Shown here one piece after another: positions 25,844 through 34,332 of a DNA stretch of 40,421 bases. The stretch lies in NCBI GenBank assembly GCA_905235815.1, contig CAJOMT010000002.1, forward strand, positions 1-40,421, written 5' to 3'. A program made the translations under genes and the position numbers. The stretch's first letter is position 1, and every line of letters starts with the position of its first letter. This stretch comes from an uncultured Clostridia bacterium. GTDB lineage: Bacteria; Bacillota; Clostridia; Christensenellales; Borkfalkiaceae. Below the pieces are notes generated by a model. That model was not told where the DNA came from. It searched no databases and saw only the letters and a list, made by a program, of their open reading frames with translations.

Positions 25844-26658
25844 AAGAAGTACTTATAAAAAACGATTTTCACTTTAAAAAGAAATTCGGACAAAATTTTA
25901 TCACGGATAAAAATTTACTCGATAAAATAGTCGATTCGGCAGGGGTTACCGAGCAAGATACGGTGGTAGAAGTAGGCGTGGGCGGCGGAACGTTGACAGA
26001 GGCGCTCGCCAAACGTTGTAAAAGGGTAGTCGGCTACGAGATAGACAAAACTCTCGAACCTATTTTAAACGAAACTCTCGCCGCTTATGATAACGTTTCA
26101 ATCGTTTTCGGGGACGTAATGAAGATCGATACTTCGTCAATTGAAGAAAATATCGGTGAAGAATACAAACTCGTAGCGAACTTACCTTATTATATAACTA
26201 CGCCGATACTGATGAAGTTTATCGACGAGGCTGAAAAGTTGAAATCCGTATCGGTAACCGTGCAAGACGAAGTCGCAGACAGACTGTGTGCGGCGGCGGG
26301 AACTGAAAATTACGGAGCGATCACTGCGGCGATAGACGCCGTCGGCAACGCAAAGAAAGTTCTCTATATAGACAGGCGGAATTTTTATCCCATACCTAAC
26401 GTCGATTCGGCATTGGTAAGGATCGATATAGACAGAAATAAATACGATATTCCGGATAGGTCAATGTACCGAGCGGCGGTAAGGTGCGCATTTTTAAGCA
26501 GAAGAAAGACGCTCGTAAACAATTTAATGCTTTCGTTCGGGTTTTCGAGGCAGAAAGCGGAGGAGATCGTCGCCGCTATCGGAAAAGATAAACTTGTAAG
26601 AGGCGAAACTTTAACTACCGAGGACTTCATAAAATTATCCGAACAACTTAATAAATAA
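25834..26658 (+). CDS. rsmA: 16S rRNA dimethyladenosine transferase RsmA (KsgA)
   Basis: Dimethylates two adjacent adenosines in the 3'-terminal helix of 16S rRNA as a late checkpoint of 30S assembly. The 274-residue protein shows KKFGQNFITDKNLL, the SAM motif VEVGVGGGTLTEALA, and the catalytic NLPYYITTPI motif typical of the family. The C-terminal helical domain is complete. The start overlaps tatD by 10 nt, indicating coupled translation. A strong terminator follows immediately. Confidence 0.96.
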   Translation: MQLKEVLIKNDFHFKKKFGQNFITDKNLLDKIVDSAGVTEQDTVVEVGVGGGTLTEALAKRCKRVVGYEIDKTLEPILNETLAAYDNVSIVFGDVMKIDTSSIEENIGEEYKLVANLPYYITTPILMKFIDEAEKLKSVSVTVQDEVADRLCAAAGTENYGAITAAIDAVGNAKKVLYIDRRNFYPIPNVDSALVRIDIDRNKYDIPDRSMYRAAVRCAFLSRRKTLVNNLMLSFGFSRQKAEEIVAAIGKDKLVRGETLTTEDFIKLSEQLNK

Positions 26659-26688
26659 AACCGCGTTTTGAATTTCAAACGCGGTTTT
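26657..26688 (+). terminator. Terminator after rsmA
   Basis: AAAACCGCGTTT (26657-26668) pairs perfectly with AAACGCGGTTTT (26677-26688) over an 8-nt loop. The stem overlaps the rsmA stop codon and ends the metG operon. Confidence 0.8.
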
Positions 26689-26718
26689 GTTACATTTATA
26701 CGATTAAACGGCATATAT

Positions 26719-26724
26719 TATAAT
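26719..26724 (+). promoter_or_regulatory. Possible -10 region for the 212-residue protein
   Basis: TATAAT at 26719-26724 has only a poor -35 (TTATAC, 26696-26701, 17 bp away). The overlapping CATATATTA at 26712-26720 also matches the sigma-K pattern CATA-N3-TA. The two cannot be told apart by eye. Confidence 0.35.
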
Positions 26725-26750
26725 GAGAGCAATAAAAGGAGGTTATAAAA

Positions 26751-27389
26751 ATGTCGTTTTTTACAAATAATACCGGCGACAGATGTCCGGGCCGTATAAC
26801 GGGTAATGCGTTAAACGGTCTTTGTGAAAAAGTCGTAATACAGACCGATAAGGTATTCGACGCTTGCATAAGGCAAACTCAAATCGACAACGTTTTATTG
26901 ACTATAACGGATCCCATTCCTGCCGATCCCGTAACTCCGCTTACGTTTGTAAGCGCCAGAAGCAGTAGCACGGAAGAAGCGGTAATCACCGTAGTAGGCG
27001 TAACACCCATTGCGGACAGACCTAACTTTGCCCGTGTGCAGGCAACCGTTACCGTACCGATGGAAGTAGTTTATACGGACGCAAACGGCGTACAAGGGGT
27101 AGGGGGATCGAGTTTTACGTTTAACGTAGACATAGTGATGTACGTTCCCGAGCCGTCGATTATACCGTATACTATTACGGGCATCGTATCGGTAGTTGCT
27201 CCGGACGGCGAATACGTAGACGATCTCACGTTTAACGTATCGTGTTGTATTACCACTATAATGAAAGTCATTATGAGAGTGGATCTACTCGTTCCGTCTT
27301 ACGGATACGCCACGATACCGCCGTGTCAGGAATATACCCAAGACGTATGTGCGGGATTCTTCGACTTGCCGATTTTCCCGGAAACTTAA
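26751..27389 (+). CDS. Conserved clostridial protein of unknown function, possibly spore-related
   Basis: A 212-residue protein with no recognised catalytic motif, signal peptide or membrane helix. It starts with a polar Cys-containing stretch (TGDRCPGRITGNALNGLC), then consists mainly of alternating beta-type sequence with two related-looking halves (PMEVVYTDANG near 103-113; later a Cys-Cys pair in NVSCCITT). It ends with PPCQEYTQDVCAGFF. The beta-rich make-up and six or more cysteines suggest a self-assembling or surface protein; spore coat is a guess helped by a sigma-K-like upstream element. AGGAGG precedes ATG 26751 and terminators flank it, so it is monocistronic. Confidence 0.7.
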   Translation: MSFFTNNTGDRCPGRITGNALNGLCEKVVIQTDKVFDACIRQTQIDNVLLTITDPIPADPVTPLTFVSARSSSTEEAVITVVGVTPIADRPNFARVQATVTVPMEVVYTDANGVQGVGGSSFTFNVDIVMYVPEPSIIPYTITGIVSVVAPDGEYVDDLTFNVSCCITTIMKVIMRVDLLVPSYGYATIPPCQEYTQDVCAGFFDLPIFPET

Positions 27390-27413
27390 ATACATATACA
27401 AAGTCAAAATTAT

Positions 27414-27460
27414 GGGCTGCCGCATTAAACGATATTTAATGCGGCAGCCCTTTGATTTTA
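27414..27460. terminator. Bidirectional terminator between convergent units
   Basis: A perfect 16-bp stem (27414-27429 with 27435-27450) and 5-nt loop lie between the rightward 212-residue gene and the leftward pfp gene. T-rich sequence follows on the plus strand and a weaker T-rich stretch on the minus strand, so it can stop both. Confidence 0.85.
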
Positions 27461-28675
27461 TAATTTAAACGGAATCTTTTTTAATTTTGCGAATTTAGGC
27501 AAACCGTTTTCGTATTCGAGTTGTGTTTCGCCCAAAATCAGCGGTCGGGCATAATCGATAAATTCTTGTTTCATTCCGTTTTTAGTGTCGTTTATCCAGT
27601 TAAGCGGAACAGATTTTTCTGCGTTTGCGACCTTTGAGAGCGGAACGGGTACGTAATCTATCGAATAATCGTCTATTCTTTTAAAGGCAATCATCTTATC
27701 CGTTTCGCCGTTAATCGCCGCTTTTACGGCGTATTTTCCGGCGTTATAGGCTTCGCCGATATCGGTCGAAGATGCGCAGTGCGCAGCGCAGCGTTGTAAG
27801 ATATTAAATTCTATCGCCTTGCATTTAGCGCCCGTTTGAGATATTATTTCGCTCTTTAAAGCGCCGCATACGCCGCCGAGTTTAGTGTGCCCGAATACGT
27901 CGGTGTTGCTTTCGTCCTCGCCGACGTATTTCCCGTTTATGTATTTAATTCCTTCCGAAACGGCGACGATACAGTAGTTTTTCTTGTCTAAAACCGTTTT
28001 TACGTCGCTTATAAATTTTTCTTTTGAAAACGGCGTTTCGGGTAGGTATACGAGGTCGCATTCGTCAGAAAGCGCTGCCGATGCGGCGAGCCAGCCGGCA
28101 TTTCTGCCCATAATTTCCGCTATTATAACTATCGGATCGCCGTAAATACGAGCGTCCAAAGAGAGTTCGGTAATACTTGTCGCTATGTATTTTGCGGCGC
28201 TGCCGTAGCCGGGACAATGGTCTGTTTCAGCCAAGTCGTTGTCTATGGTTTTCGGTATCCCTATAACGTTTACTTCGTAGCCGACTTTTTGCATATAGGC
28301 GGATATTTTGTCGCAAGTGTCCATACTGTCGTTACCGCCGTTATAGAAAAAGTATCTGACGTCGTATTTTTTGAAAACTTCGAGGATCTTTCTGTAATCC
28401 GTATCGTCTGTTTCGAAGTTTTTGAGTTTATACCTAACCGAGCCGAACGCCATAGCGGGGGTGAATTTAAGCGCTTGCAATTCCTCGATATTTTCTTTTT
28501 TCATATCGTAGAAATTTTCGTTTAAAACGCCCTTGATACCGTGCTCTGCGCACAGTACGCCCGTAATATTGCTTTCGTCAAGCGCTTGCAAGATTCCGCC
28601 TGCCAAACTCGCATTTATTACCGCAGTCGGGCCTCCGGATTGCGCAAATATGCATCTGCCTTTCAAATTTTTCAT
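27458..28675 (-). CDS. pfp: PPi-dependent phosphofructokinase
   Basis: Interconverts fructose 6-phosphate and fructose 1,6-bisphosphate with pyrophosphate, a reversible glycolytic step. The 405-residue product has QSGGPTAVINASL near the N terminus, GGNDSMDT where ATP enzymes have GGDGS, and PKTIDNDL. The bulky Asp after GGN is the known marker of PPi rather than ATP use. Also present are MGRNAGWLAA and a C-terminal region longer than in ATP-PFK. ATG 28675 is preferred over the in-frame TTG at 28690, which would overlap pfkA and add MLRNY. It lies 8 nt after pfkA and closes the lepA operon. Confidence 0.88.
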   Translation of the reverse strand: MKNLKGRCIFAQSGGPTAVINASLAGGILQALDESNITGVLCAEHGIKGVLNENFYDMKKENIEELQALKFTPAMAFGSVRYKLKNFETDDTDYRKILEVFKKYDVRYFFYNGGNDSMDTCDKISAYMQKVGYEVNVIGIPKTIDNDLAETDHCPGYGSAAKYIATSITELSLDARIYGDPIVIIAEIMGRNAGWLAASAALSDECDLVYLPETPFSKEKFISDVKTVLDKKNYCIVAVSEGIKYINGKYVGEDESNTDVFGHTKLGGVCGALKSEIISQTGAKCKAIEFNILQRCAAHCASSTDIGEAYNAGKYAVKAAINGETDKMIAFKRIDDYSIDYVPVPLSKVANAEKSVPLNWINDTKNGMKQEFIDYARPLILGETQLEYENGLPKFAKLKKIPFKL

Positions 28676-28683
28676 ATAGTTTC

Positions 28684-29643
28684 TTAGCAAAGGGTAGTGG
28701 CAATATCGTAAAGTTCTCTGTTTATTTCTTTCTTAATTGCGAGTGCTTCAGTGATATTCATATCGATAGTAGCATTGTTTTTATAGCCTACGACTCTGTT
28801 CGTCTGACCGTCTATAAGGACGTCTACCGCTCTTGCTCCGAAGCGTGCGGCGAGCATTCTGTCGAACATGGTGGGAGTACCGCCTCGTTGAATATGGCCG
28901 AGAGTTGTAAGTTTTGTGTCTAATCCCGTCATAACGGGCAGACAAGAAAGTATTTTATCCACGTCGCCTGCGCCTTCTGCGAAAATGATAATATTCGAGA
29001 GTTTTCCGCGAGCCTTGTTTTTGTTAATCGCTTCGGCTATGTCTTTTATATCGTACGGAATTTCAGGTACGAGTATAAATTCTGCGCCGCCGCAAATGCC
29101 CGAATAGAGCGCTATATCGCCGCAATGTCTGCCCATAACTTTAATAATCGAAACTCTTTCGTGAGAAGTCATTGTATCCCTTAAAGAATTGATTGCCCAA
29201 AGTACGGTGTTTACGGCAGTATCGAAGCCGAGCGTAAAGTCGGTATAGGCAAGGTCGTTGTCTATCGTACCGGGTATTCCGACGACGTTTATTCCCTGTT
29301 CGTCCGAAAGGAGTTTAGCACCCGTGAAAGATCCGTCGCCGCCGATTACGATAAGTCCTTCGATACCGTGTTTTTTGAGGTTGTCCGCTGCGGTCTTTCT
29401 GACTTCCGGAAGTTTAAAATCCAAGCATCTTGCGGACTTTAAAATTGTTCCGCCTCTTTGAATAATGTCGCAAACGGACTGAGAATTCATCTGAAATATT
29501 TCATTATTGACGAGTCCTTCGTAACCTCTTTCAACGCCGTAAACTTCAAGCCCGAAATTTAATGCTCTTCTTACGCACGCTCTTATTGCGGCGTTCATGC
29601 CGGGAGCGTCGCCCCCGCTTGTTAAAATTGCTATTTTTTTCAT
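28684..29643 (-). CDS. pfkA: ATP-dependent 6-phosphofructokinase
   Basis: Commits fructose 6-phosphate to glycolysis with ATP. The 319-residue length equals Bacillus PfkA. Motifs are TSGGDAPGMNAAIRA, VIGGDGSFTGA (the Gly of GGDGS marks ATP use), PGTIDNDL, MGRHCGDIAL and LGHIQRGG. ATG 29643 is chosen because GGAGG lies 5 nt upstream, and the in-frame ATG at 29655 overlaps that site. It follows dnaE, a common clostridial order, and is followed immediately by pfp, so both kinds of phosphofructokinase are co-transcribed. Confidence 0.94.
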   Translation of the reverse strand: MKKIAILTSGGDAPGMNAAIRACVRRALNFGLEVYGVERGYEGLVNNEIFQMNSQSVCDIIQRGGTILKSARCLDFKLPEVRKTAADNLKKHGIEGLIVIGGDGSFTGAKLLSDEQGINVVGIPGTIDNDLAYTDFTLGFDTAVNTVLWAINSLRDTMTSHERVSIIKVMGRHCGDIALYSGICGGAEFILVPEIPYDIKDIAEAINKNKARGKLSNIIIFAEGAGDVDKILSCLPVMTGLDTKLTTLGHIQRGGTPTMFDRMLAARFGARAVDVLIDGQTNRVVGYKNNATIDMNITEALAIKKEINRELYDIATTLC

Positions 29644-29655
29644 AATGTCCTCCAT

Positions 29656-32600
29656 TTAGTTTATAAATTTAATATCTTGTTCCTCCAAAACAGACATCAG
29701 TTCGTTTCTGAGACCTTGACAATCTCTTACCTTTTGCGATAATTTATAGTTCTTACCGTCTATTTTGAAGTATACGGATATATCTCCGCTGTATGACGAG
29801 AGAATATCTATCAAGTCGTCTTTATATATATTTGTTTCGTCGTTTAAAACCAGACATAAAAATTTTTCTGTCGGTTTAGTAGTTTCCGCCGTAGGTTTTT
29901 GGTCGTTTACGCTTTCGGCATAGTCTACCAGAACCGACGGTTTTTTATTATCTCTAAGTTGCAGTTTTCCTTTGATTTTAATGAGTTGTTCCGATTTGAT
30001 TATATTTTTATATTGTTCGTATTTTTTCGGAAAGAACACGCACTCTACCGAGCCGTATACGTCCTCTATATTGACGAACATCATAGATTGGCCGCTTCTC
30101 GTGTTGATTTTATCCACCGAACTGATTATTCCGCCCATATATACGGACATATCGTTTTTTACGTCGGTATATACCAACTCTCCGTTTTCGTCCTCCTCGA
30201 CGTTTAACAGACTTTCGGTAGTAAACGTACAGTCTTTGAATTTGTCCATATATTGGTCGAGTGGGTGTCCGGTTACGTATATTCCCGTAACGCTTTTTTC
30301 GAGGGACAATTTAGTCTTGCTGTCGTAATCGGGGAGGTCGGGGTAGACGACGCTGAAAGTGGTATCTTCTTCGAGGAGATCGCCGAAGAAACTCATCTGA
30401 TTGCTTTCTTTTTGCTTTGCTATAAGGGTAACTCTGTCAATCAAGTCCTCGTACACCGCTATGAGTTGAGTGCGGTATTTGCCGAACCTGTCGAACGTAC
30501 CTGCGTATATGAGATTTTCGACCAGCCGCTTATTGAGAACTTTACTTTCGCACCTCGAAATAAAGTTTTCAAACGAAGTGTAATCACCGTTTTCCTCTCT
30601 TTCTTTGACGATAGAGTCGATTGCTGACAAGCCTATTCCTTTAATTGCGGCGAGACCGTAACGTATTTTTTTGTCTTTTACGCTGAAAAATCCCACGCTT
30701 TCGTTTATGTCGGGCGGAAGGACTTGTATTCCCTCGTCTTTGGCGTAACTGATATAGTTGGTTATTTCATCGATATTTGTGATGCGGTTATTAAGTACCG
30801 CAGTCAAAAATTCCGCTTCGTAATAGCATTTAAGGTATGCGGTCTGATAAGTTACGACCGAATAGGCGGCGGCGTGAGATTTGTTGAACGCATATTTCGC
30901 AAAATCTTTCATCTCGTTCCAGATATTTTTTGCGACGTCTTCCGGTACGCCTCTCTTTAAACAGCCGTCTATCGCCCTTGAAACTTTTCCGTTTTTATCT
31001 ACGGATTCGGGCTTGCCGTTTATAAATACCGCTTCTTCTTTTACCATCTCGTCTACTTTTTTCTTGCCCATCATTCTGCGGACCATATCCGCTTGCCCGA
31101 GGGTGTAGCCGGCGAGGTCTTGGACGATTCTCATAACTTGCTCTTGATATACGATACAGCCGTAAGTCTGTTTTAAGATAGGCTCTAAAAGCGGGTGAGC
31201 GTAAGTTACGAGTTTCGGATTATGTTTACATTTAACGAACTTCGGAATAGAATCCATAGGTCCGGGGCGGTAGAGCGAAACTGCCGCTATTATATCTTCG
31301 AGCGAAGTCGGCCTCAATTCTTTTAAGAATTTTTGAAAGCCTGCCGATTCCACTTGGAAAATCGCTTTGGTGTTTCCGGAAGAGAGCAGTTCGTAAACTT
31401 TCGGATCGTCGTATCCGGAATTTGAAAAATCGACTTCGACGCCGTAGTTTTCTTTGACGTATTCTATCGCCATCTTTATATCGGATAAGTTTCTCAGTCC
31501 CAAAAAGTCCATTTTAAGGAATCCGAGATGTTCGAGTTCGACTCCGGTATATTGGCTCGTAATATCGTCGCCGTTTCTGCCGAGCGGCATGTGCCTGTCC
31601 AATATGTCGGCGCCGATAATAACGCCGCAAGCGTGCGTGCTCGCTTGCCTCGGCGTGTCCTCGAGCTTGATAGCGATATCGATAACCCTTTTAACTTCGT
31701 CGCTCTCGTTATACATTTCCATAAGTTCGGGAACGGAGTAGTCTACGCCGTAGTCTTTTGCGCCCTCTTTCGGGTGGTATTGTCCGAACGCTTGACGAAG
31801 AATATTGGGCCTTTTAAGTTCTATTTCTTTTCCGTTTTTGTTGAATTTAAAGGGCAGTGCTTTGGAAAGCCTGTCGGTTTCCGCATAAGGCATTTTCAAA
31901 ACTCTTCCCACGTCCTTAATTGCGTTTTTAGCCGCCATTGTTCCGAACGTTACGATTTTACAAACTCTGTCCTCTCCGTATTTGCGGCGAACGTAGTCGA
32001 TGACTTCTTGCCTTCTGCTATCCTCGAAGTCCACGTCGAAGTCCGGAGCGGAAACTCTTTCGGGGTTTAAAAATCTTTCGAAATAGAGTTCGTATTTGAG
32101 CGGATCGATGTCGGTTATTCCTATAAGGTAAGCGACGATAGAGCCTGCGCCCGAGCCCCTGCCGGGACCGACCGAAATACCCATTTTTCTTGCGGCGTCG
32201 ATATAGTCCCAAACGATAAGGAAATATTCTACGAAACCTTGTTTTATTATGACTTCGAGTTCGGTTTCTATTCTGTTTCGGATAACTTCCGTTTCTTCGC
32301 CGTATTTTTTCTTTATTCCCTCGTCTATTAGTTTTCTCAAAAATACCAAGGGTTCTTCGCCTGTTTCGGGCGTGTAATGCGGAAACATATAATGCCCGTA
32401 TACGAATGCGAAATTGCACTTATTCGCTATTTCCAGAGTGGTGGCGAGAGATTCTTCGTCGCCGGGGAAGAGTTCCGCCATTTCGTCGTAAGTCTTTAAA
32501 TAAAATTCGTCGTTGGGGAATTTCATTCTCTTCGGATCGTCGTAGTCTGCGCCCATCTGAACGCACATCAAAACGTCTTGCGAGAGAGCGTCCTCTTTTT

Positions 32601-33219
32601 CGATATAGTGTACGTCGTTTGTAACTACCGTTTTAATTCCGTATTTTTTCGAGTAGAGCCTGAGATATTTATTGACTTCGAGTTCTTCTTGCAGAAAATG
32701 ATTTTGGAGTTCGAGGTAAAAGTCGTCTTTAAATACGTCTTTGAACCATTGTACGAGGTTTTCCGCCTCGTCGAAATTTCTGTTTAAAATCGCTTGCGGA
32801 ATATTACCTGCAACGCATGCGGACAGACAGACAAGCCCCTCCGAGTGTTGTTTTAAAGTGGGGAGGTCGATTCTCGGCTTGTAATAAAATCCGTCTCTGA
32901 AAGCGATAGCGTTTAAAAGCGAAAGATTTTTATAACCGGTTTCGTCTTTTGCGAGCAATATCAGATGGTGAAGTTTGGGTTTTCCGCTCTTTACCGTGAG
33001 GTCGTCGCAAACGTAAAATTCAGTTCCGATAATAGCTTTTATACCCTCTTTTTCGCAGGCGTCGAAGAATGCGACAGCGCCGTACATATTGCCGTGATCG
33101 GTTATGGCAACGGCGGGCATACCGAGTTCTTTCGCACGCTTTGTAAGCGTCGAAATTCTTGCTGCGCCGTCGAGAATGGAGTATTCCGTATGAAGATGTA
33201 AATGTACGAATTCTTTCAT
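29656..33219 (-). CDS. dnaE: DNA polymerase III subunit alpha (DnaE)
   Basis: Replicative or lagging-strand polymerase catalytic subunit. The 1187-residue protein begins with a PHP domain (HLHLHTEYSILDGA, DHGNMYGAVAF), then palm, thumb and fingers with the catalytic DFDVDFED motif (D395 and D397 correspond to the essential aspartates; D393 also conserved). A helix-hairpin-helix region and a C-terminal OB-fold (about 960-1060) follow. Size and layout match DnaE1 rather than PolC. It sits 2 nt after hemW and 12 nt before pfkA in the leftward operon. Whether a PolC is also present lies outside this window. Confidence 0.96.
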   Translation of the reverse strand: MKEFVHLHLHTEYSILDGAARISTLTKRAKELGMPAVAITDHGNMYGAVAFFDACEKEGIKAIIGTEFYVCDDLTVKSGKPKLHHLILLAKDETGYKNLSLLNAIAFRDGFYYKPRIDLPTLKQHSEGLVCLSACVAGNIPQAILNRNFDEAENLVQWFKDVFKDDFYLELQNHFLQEELEVNKYLRLYSKKYGIKTVVTNDVHYIEKEDALSQDVLMCVQMGADYDDPKRMKFPNDEFYLKTYDEMAELFPGDEESLATTLEIANKCNFAFVYGHYMFPHYTPETGEEPLVFLRKLIDEGIKKKYGEETEVIRNRIETELEVIIKQGFVEYFLIVWDYIDAARKMGISVGPGRGSGAGSIVAYLIGITDIDPLKYELYFERFLNPERVSAPDFDVDFEDSRRQEVIDYVRRKYGEDRVCKIVTFGTMAAKNAIKDVGRVLKMPYAETDRLSKALPFKFNKNGKEIELKRPNILRQAFGQYHPKEGAKDYGVDYSVPELMEMYNESDEVKRVIDIAIKLEDTPRQASTHACGVIIGADILDRHMPLGRNGDDITSQYTGVELEHLGFLKMDFLGLRNLSDIKMAIEYVKENYGVEVDFSNSGYDDPKVYELLSSGNTKAIFQVESAGFQKFLKELRPTSLEDIIAAVSLYRPGPMDSIPKFVKCKHNPKLVTYAHPLLEPILKQTYGCIVYQEQVMRIVQDLAGYTLGQADMVRRMMGKKKVDEMVKEEAVFINGKPESVDKNGKVSRAIDGCLKRGVPEDVAKNIWNEMKDFAKYAFNKSHAAAYSVVTYQTAYLKCYYEAEFLTAVLNNRITNIDEITNYISYAKDEGIQVLPPDINESVGFFSVKDKKIRYGLAAIKGIGLSAIDSIVKEREENGDYTSFENFISRCESKVLNKRLVENLIYAGTFDRFGKYRTQLIAVYEDLIDRVTLIAKQKESNQMSFFGDLLEEDTTFSVVYPDLPDYDSKTKLSLEKSVTGIYVTGHPLDQYMDKFKDCTFTTESLLNVEEDENGELVYTDVKNDMSVYMGGIISSVDKINTRSGQSMMFVNIEDVYGSVECVFFPKKYEQYKNIIKSEQLIKIKGKLQLRDNKKPSVLVDYAESVNDQKPTAETTKPTEKFLCLVLNDETNIYKDDLIDILSSYSGDISVYFKIDGKNYKLSQKVRDCQGLRNELMSVLEEQDIKFIN

Positions 33220-33221
33220 AG

Positions 33222-34331
33222 TTAATTTATAAATTCAATTACGATTTGGTTTTGAACGTAGAGGTATTTTGGTTTTATTTTGATTCCGTTTTCGGAAACG
33301 GATAGGTATTTTGCAAGCGATTTGATTTGCTCTGCGTATTTTTTAGTGAAATCCGAGCCGAAGCGGTCGGAGAAGTCTTTAAACTTAAAACCTTCCGCAG
33401 TTCGGAGTTTTAGCATAATATATTCGAATTCCGCCTCGTCGCCCTCGATATTTTCGCTGAATATCTCTGCGACTTTACCTCGCAGAATACAAGCGGTGTA
33501 CTCGTCGATTTTTTCGGTGTTGGTAAATCTTCTGCCGGCAATAAAAGATGACGCAGATACGCCGAAACCTATGTATTCGCCTCTGTTCCAATAGTTCAGA
33601 TTGTGCCTTGATTTGTAGCCCTTTTTAGCGAAATTGGATATTTCATAGCGCTCAAAGGAGTTCTCTTTGAGATAGTGCACGGCAAAGTCGTAAAGTTCGG
33701 CTACCTCGTCGTCGGACGGCAAATCGCCGTTTAAATATTTCCCGAAGATAGGCGTTCCTTCTTCCGCTTTAAGCGCATAAGCGGATATGTGCTTAACTCC
33801 GCCCTTTATTGCCAGATCTATCGAATTTTTAACGTCGTCTTTCGTTTGGTTTTCAAGTCCCAAAAGAATGTCGGCGCTCGTGTTTTCGCCTTTCAGCATT
33901 TCTGCGGCGACCAAAAAATCTTCGGCGGTGTGTATTCTGTTTAAGTTTTCAAGTTGTTTATTGTCTGCGCTCTGCATTCCGATACTGAATCTGTTTATTC
34001 CTGCCTGCTTATAAATTTTCAATTTTTCTTCCGTCAGAGTACCGGGGTTTATTTCGAGCGTAATTTCGGCGTTTTCGTCGATATTATAAAAGTTTTTTAG
34101 TTGTTTTAATGCTCCGAAAATATATTTCGGCTCGACAAACGAAGGCGTTCCGCCACCGAAATATACGGTATCGAATTTATAGTCTTTCAAAGCGGGGGCT
34201 CTGCCTTTTATTTCTTTATAAAGGCAAGCGAAATAGAGGTCCGCCTTATGCAGTTCTTTCGGGTAAGAAGCAAAGTCGCAATAAGTGCATTTGCTCTTGC
34301 AAAATGGGATATGAATATAAATTCCGCTCAT
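33222..34331 (-). CDS. hemW: HemW radical SAM haem chaperone
   Basis: HemW proteins bind haem and a 4Fe-4S cluster and are thought to insert haem into respiratory proteins; older annotation calls them coproporphyrinogen oxidase. The 369-residue protein opens IYIHIPFCKSKCTYCDF, with cluster cysteines C10, C14, C17 and Phe where true HemN has the extra Cys of its CXC end, and continues with YFGGGTPSF. It lies 1 nt after lepA, the near-universal lepA-hemW pair. Here it is followed by dnaE rather than by hrcA-grpE-dnaK. Confidence 0.92.
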   Translation of the reverse strand: MSGIYIHIPFCKSKCTYCDFASYPKELHKADLYFACLYKEIKGRAPALKDYKFDTVYFGGGTPSFVEPKYIFGALKQLKNFYNIDENAEITLEINPGTLTEEKLKIYKQAGINRFSIGMQSADNKQLENLNRIHTAEDFLVAAEMLKGENTSADILLGLENQTKDDVKNSIDLAIKGGVKHISAYALKAEEGTPIFGKYLNGDLPSDDEVAELYDFAVHYLKENSFERYEISNFAKKGYKSRHNLNYWNRGEYIGFGVSASSFIAGRRFTNTEKIDEYTACILRGKVAEIFSENIEGDEAEFEYIMLKLRTAEGFKFKDFSDRFGSDFTKKYAEQIKSLAKYLSVSENGIKIKPKYLYVQNQIVIEFIN

Positions 34332-34332
34332 A

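Noticed and set aside
28676..28690. TTG 28690 as start of pfp
   Set aside because: It would overlap pfkA and add MLRNY, absent from the family; ATG 28675 fits better.
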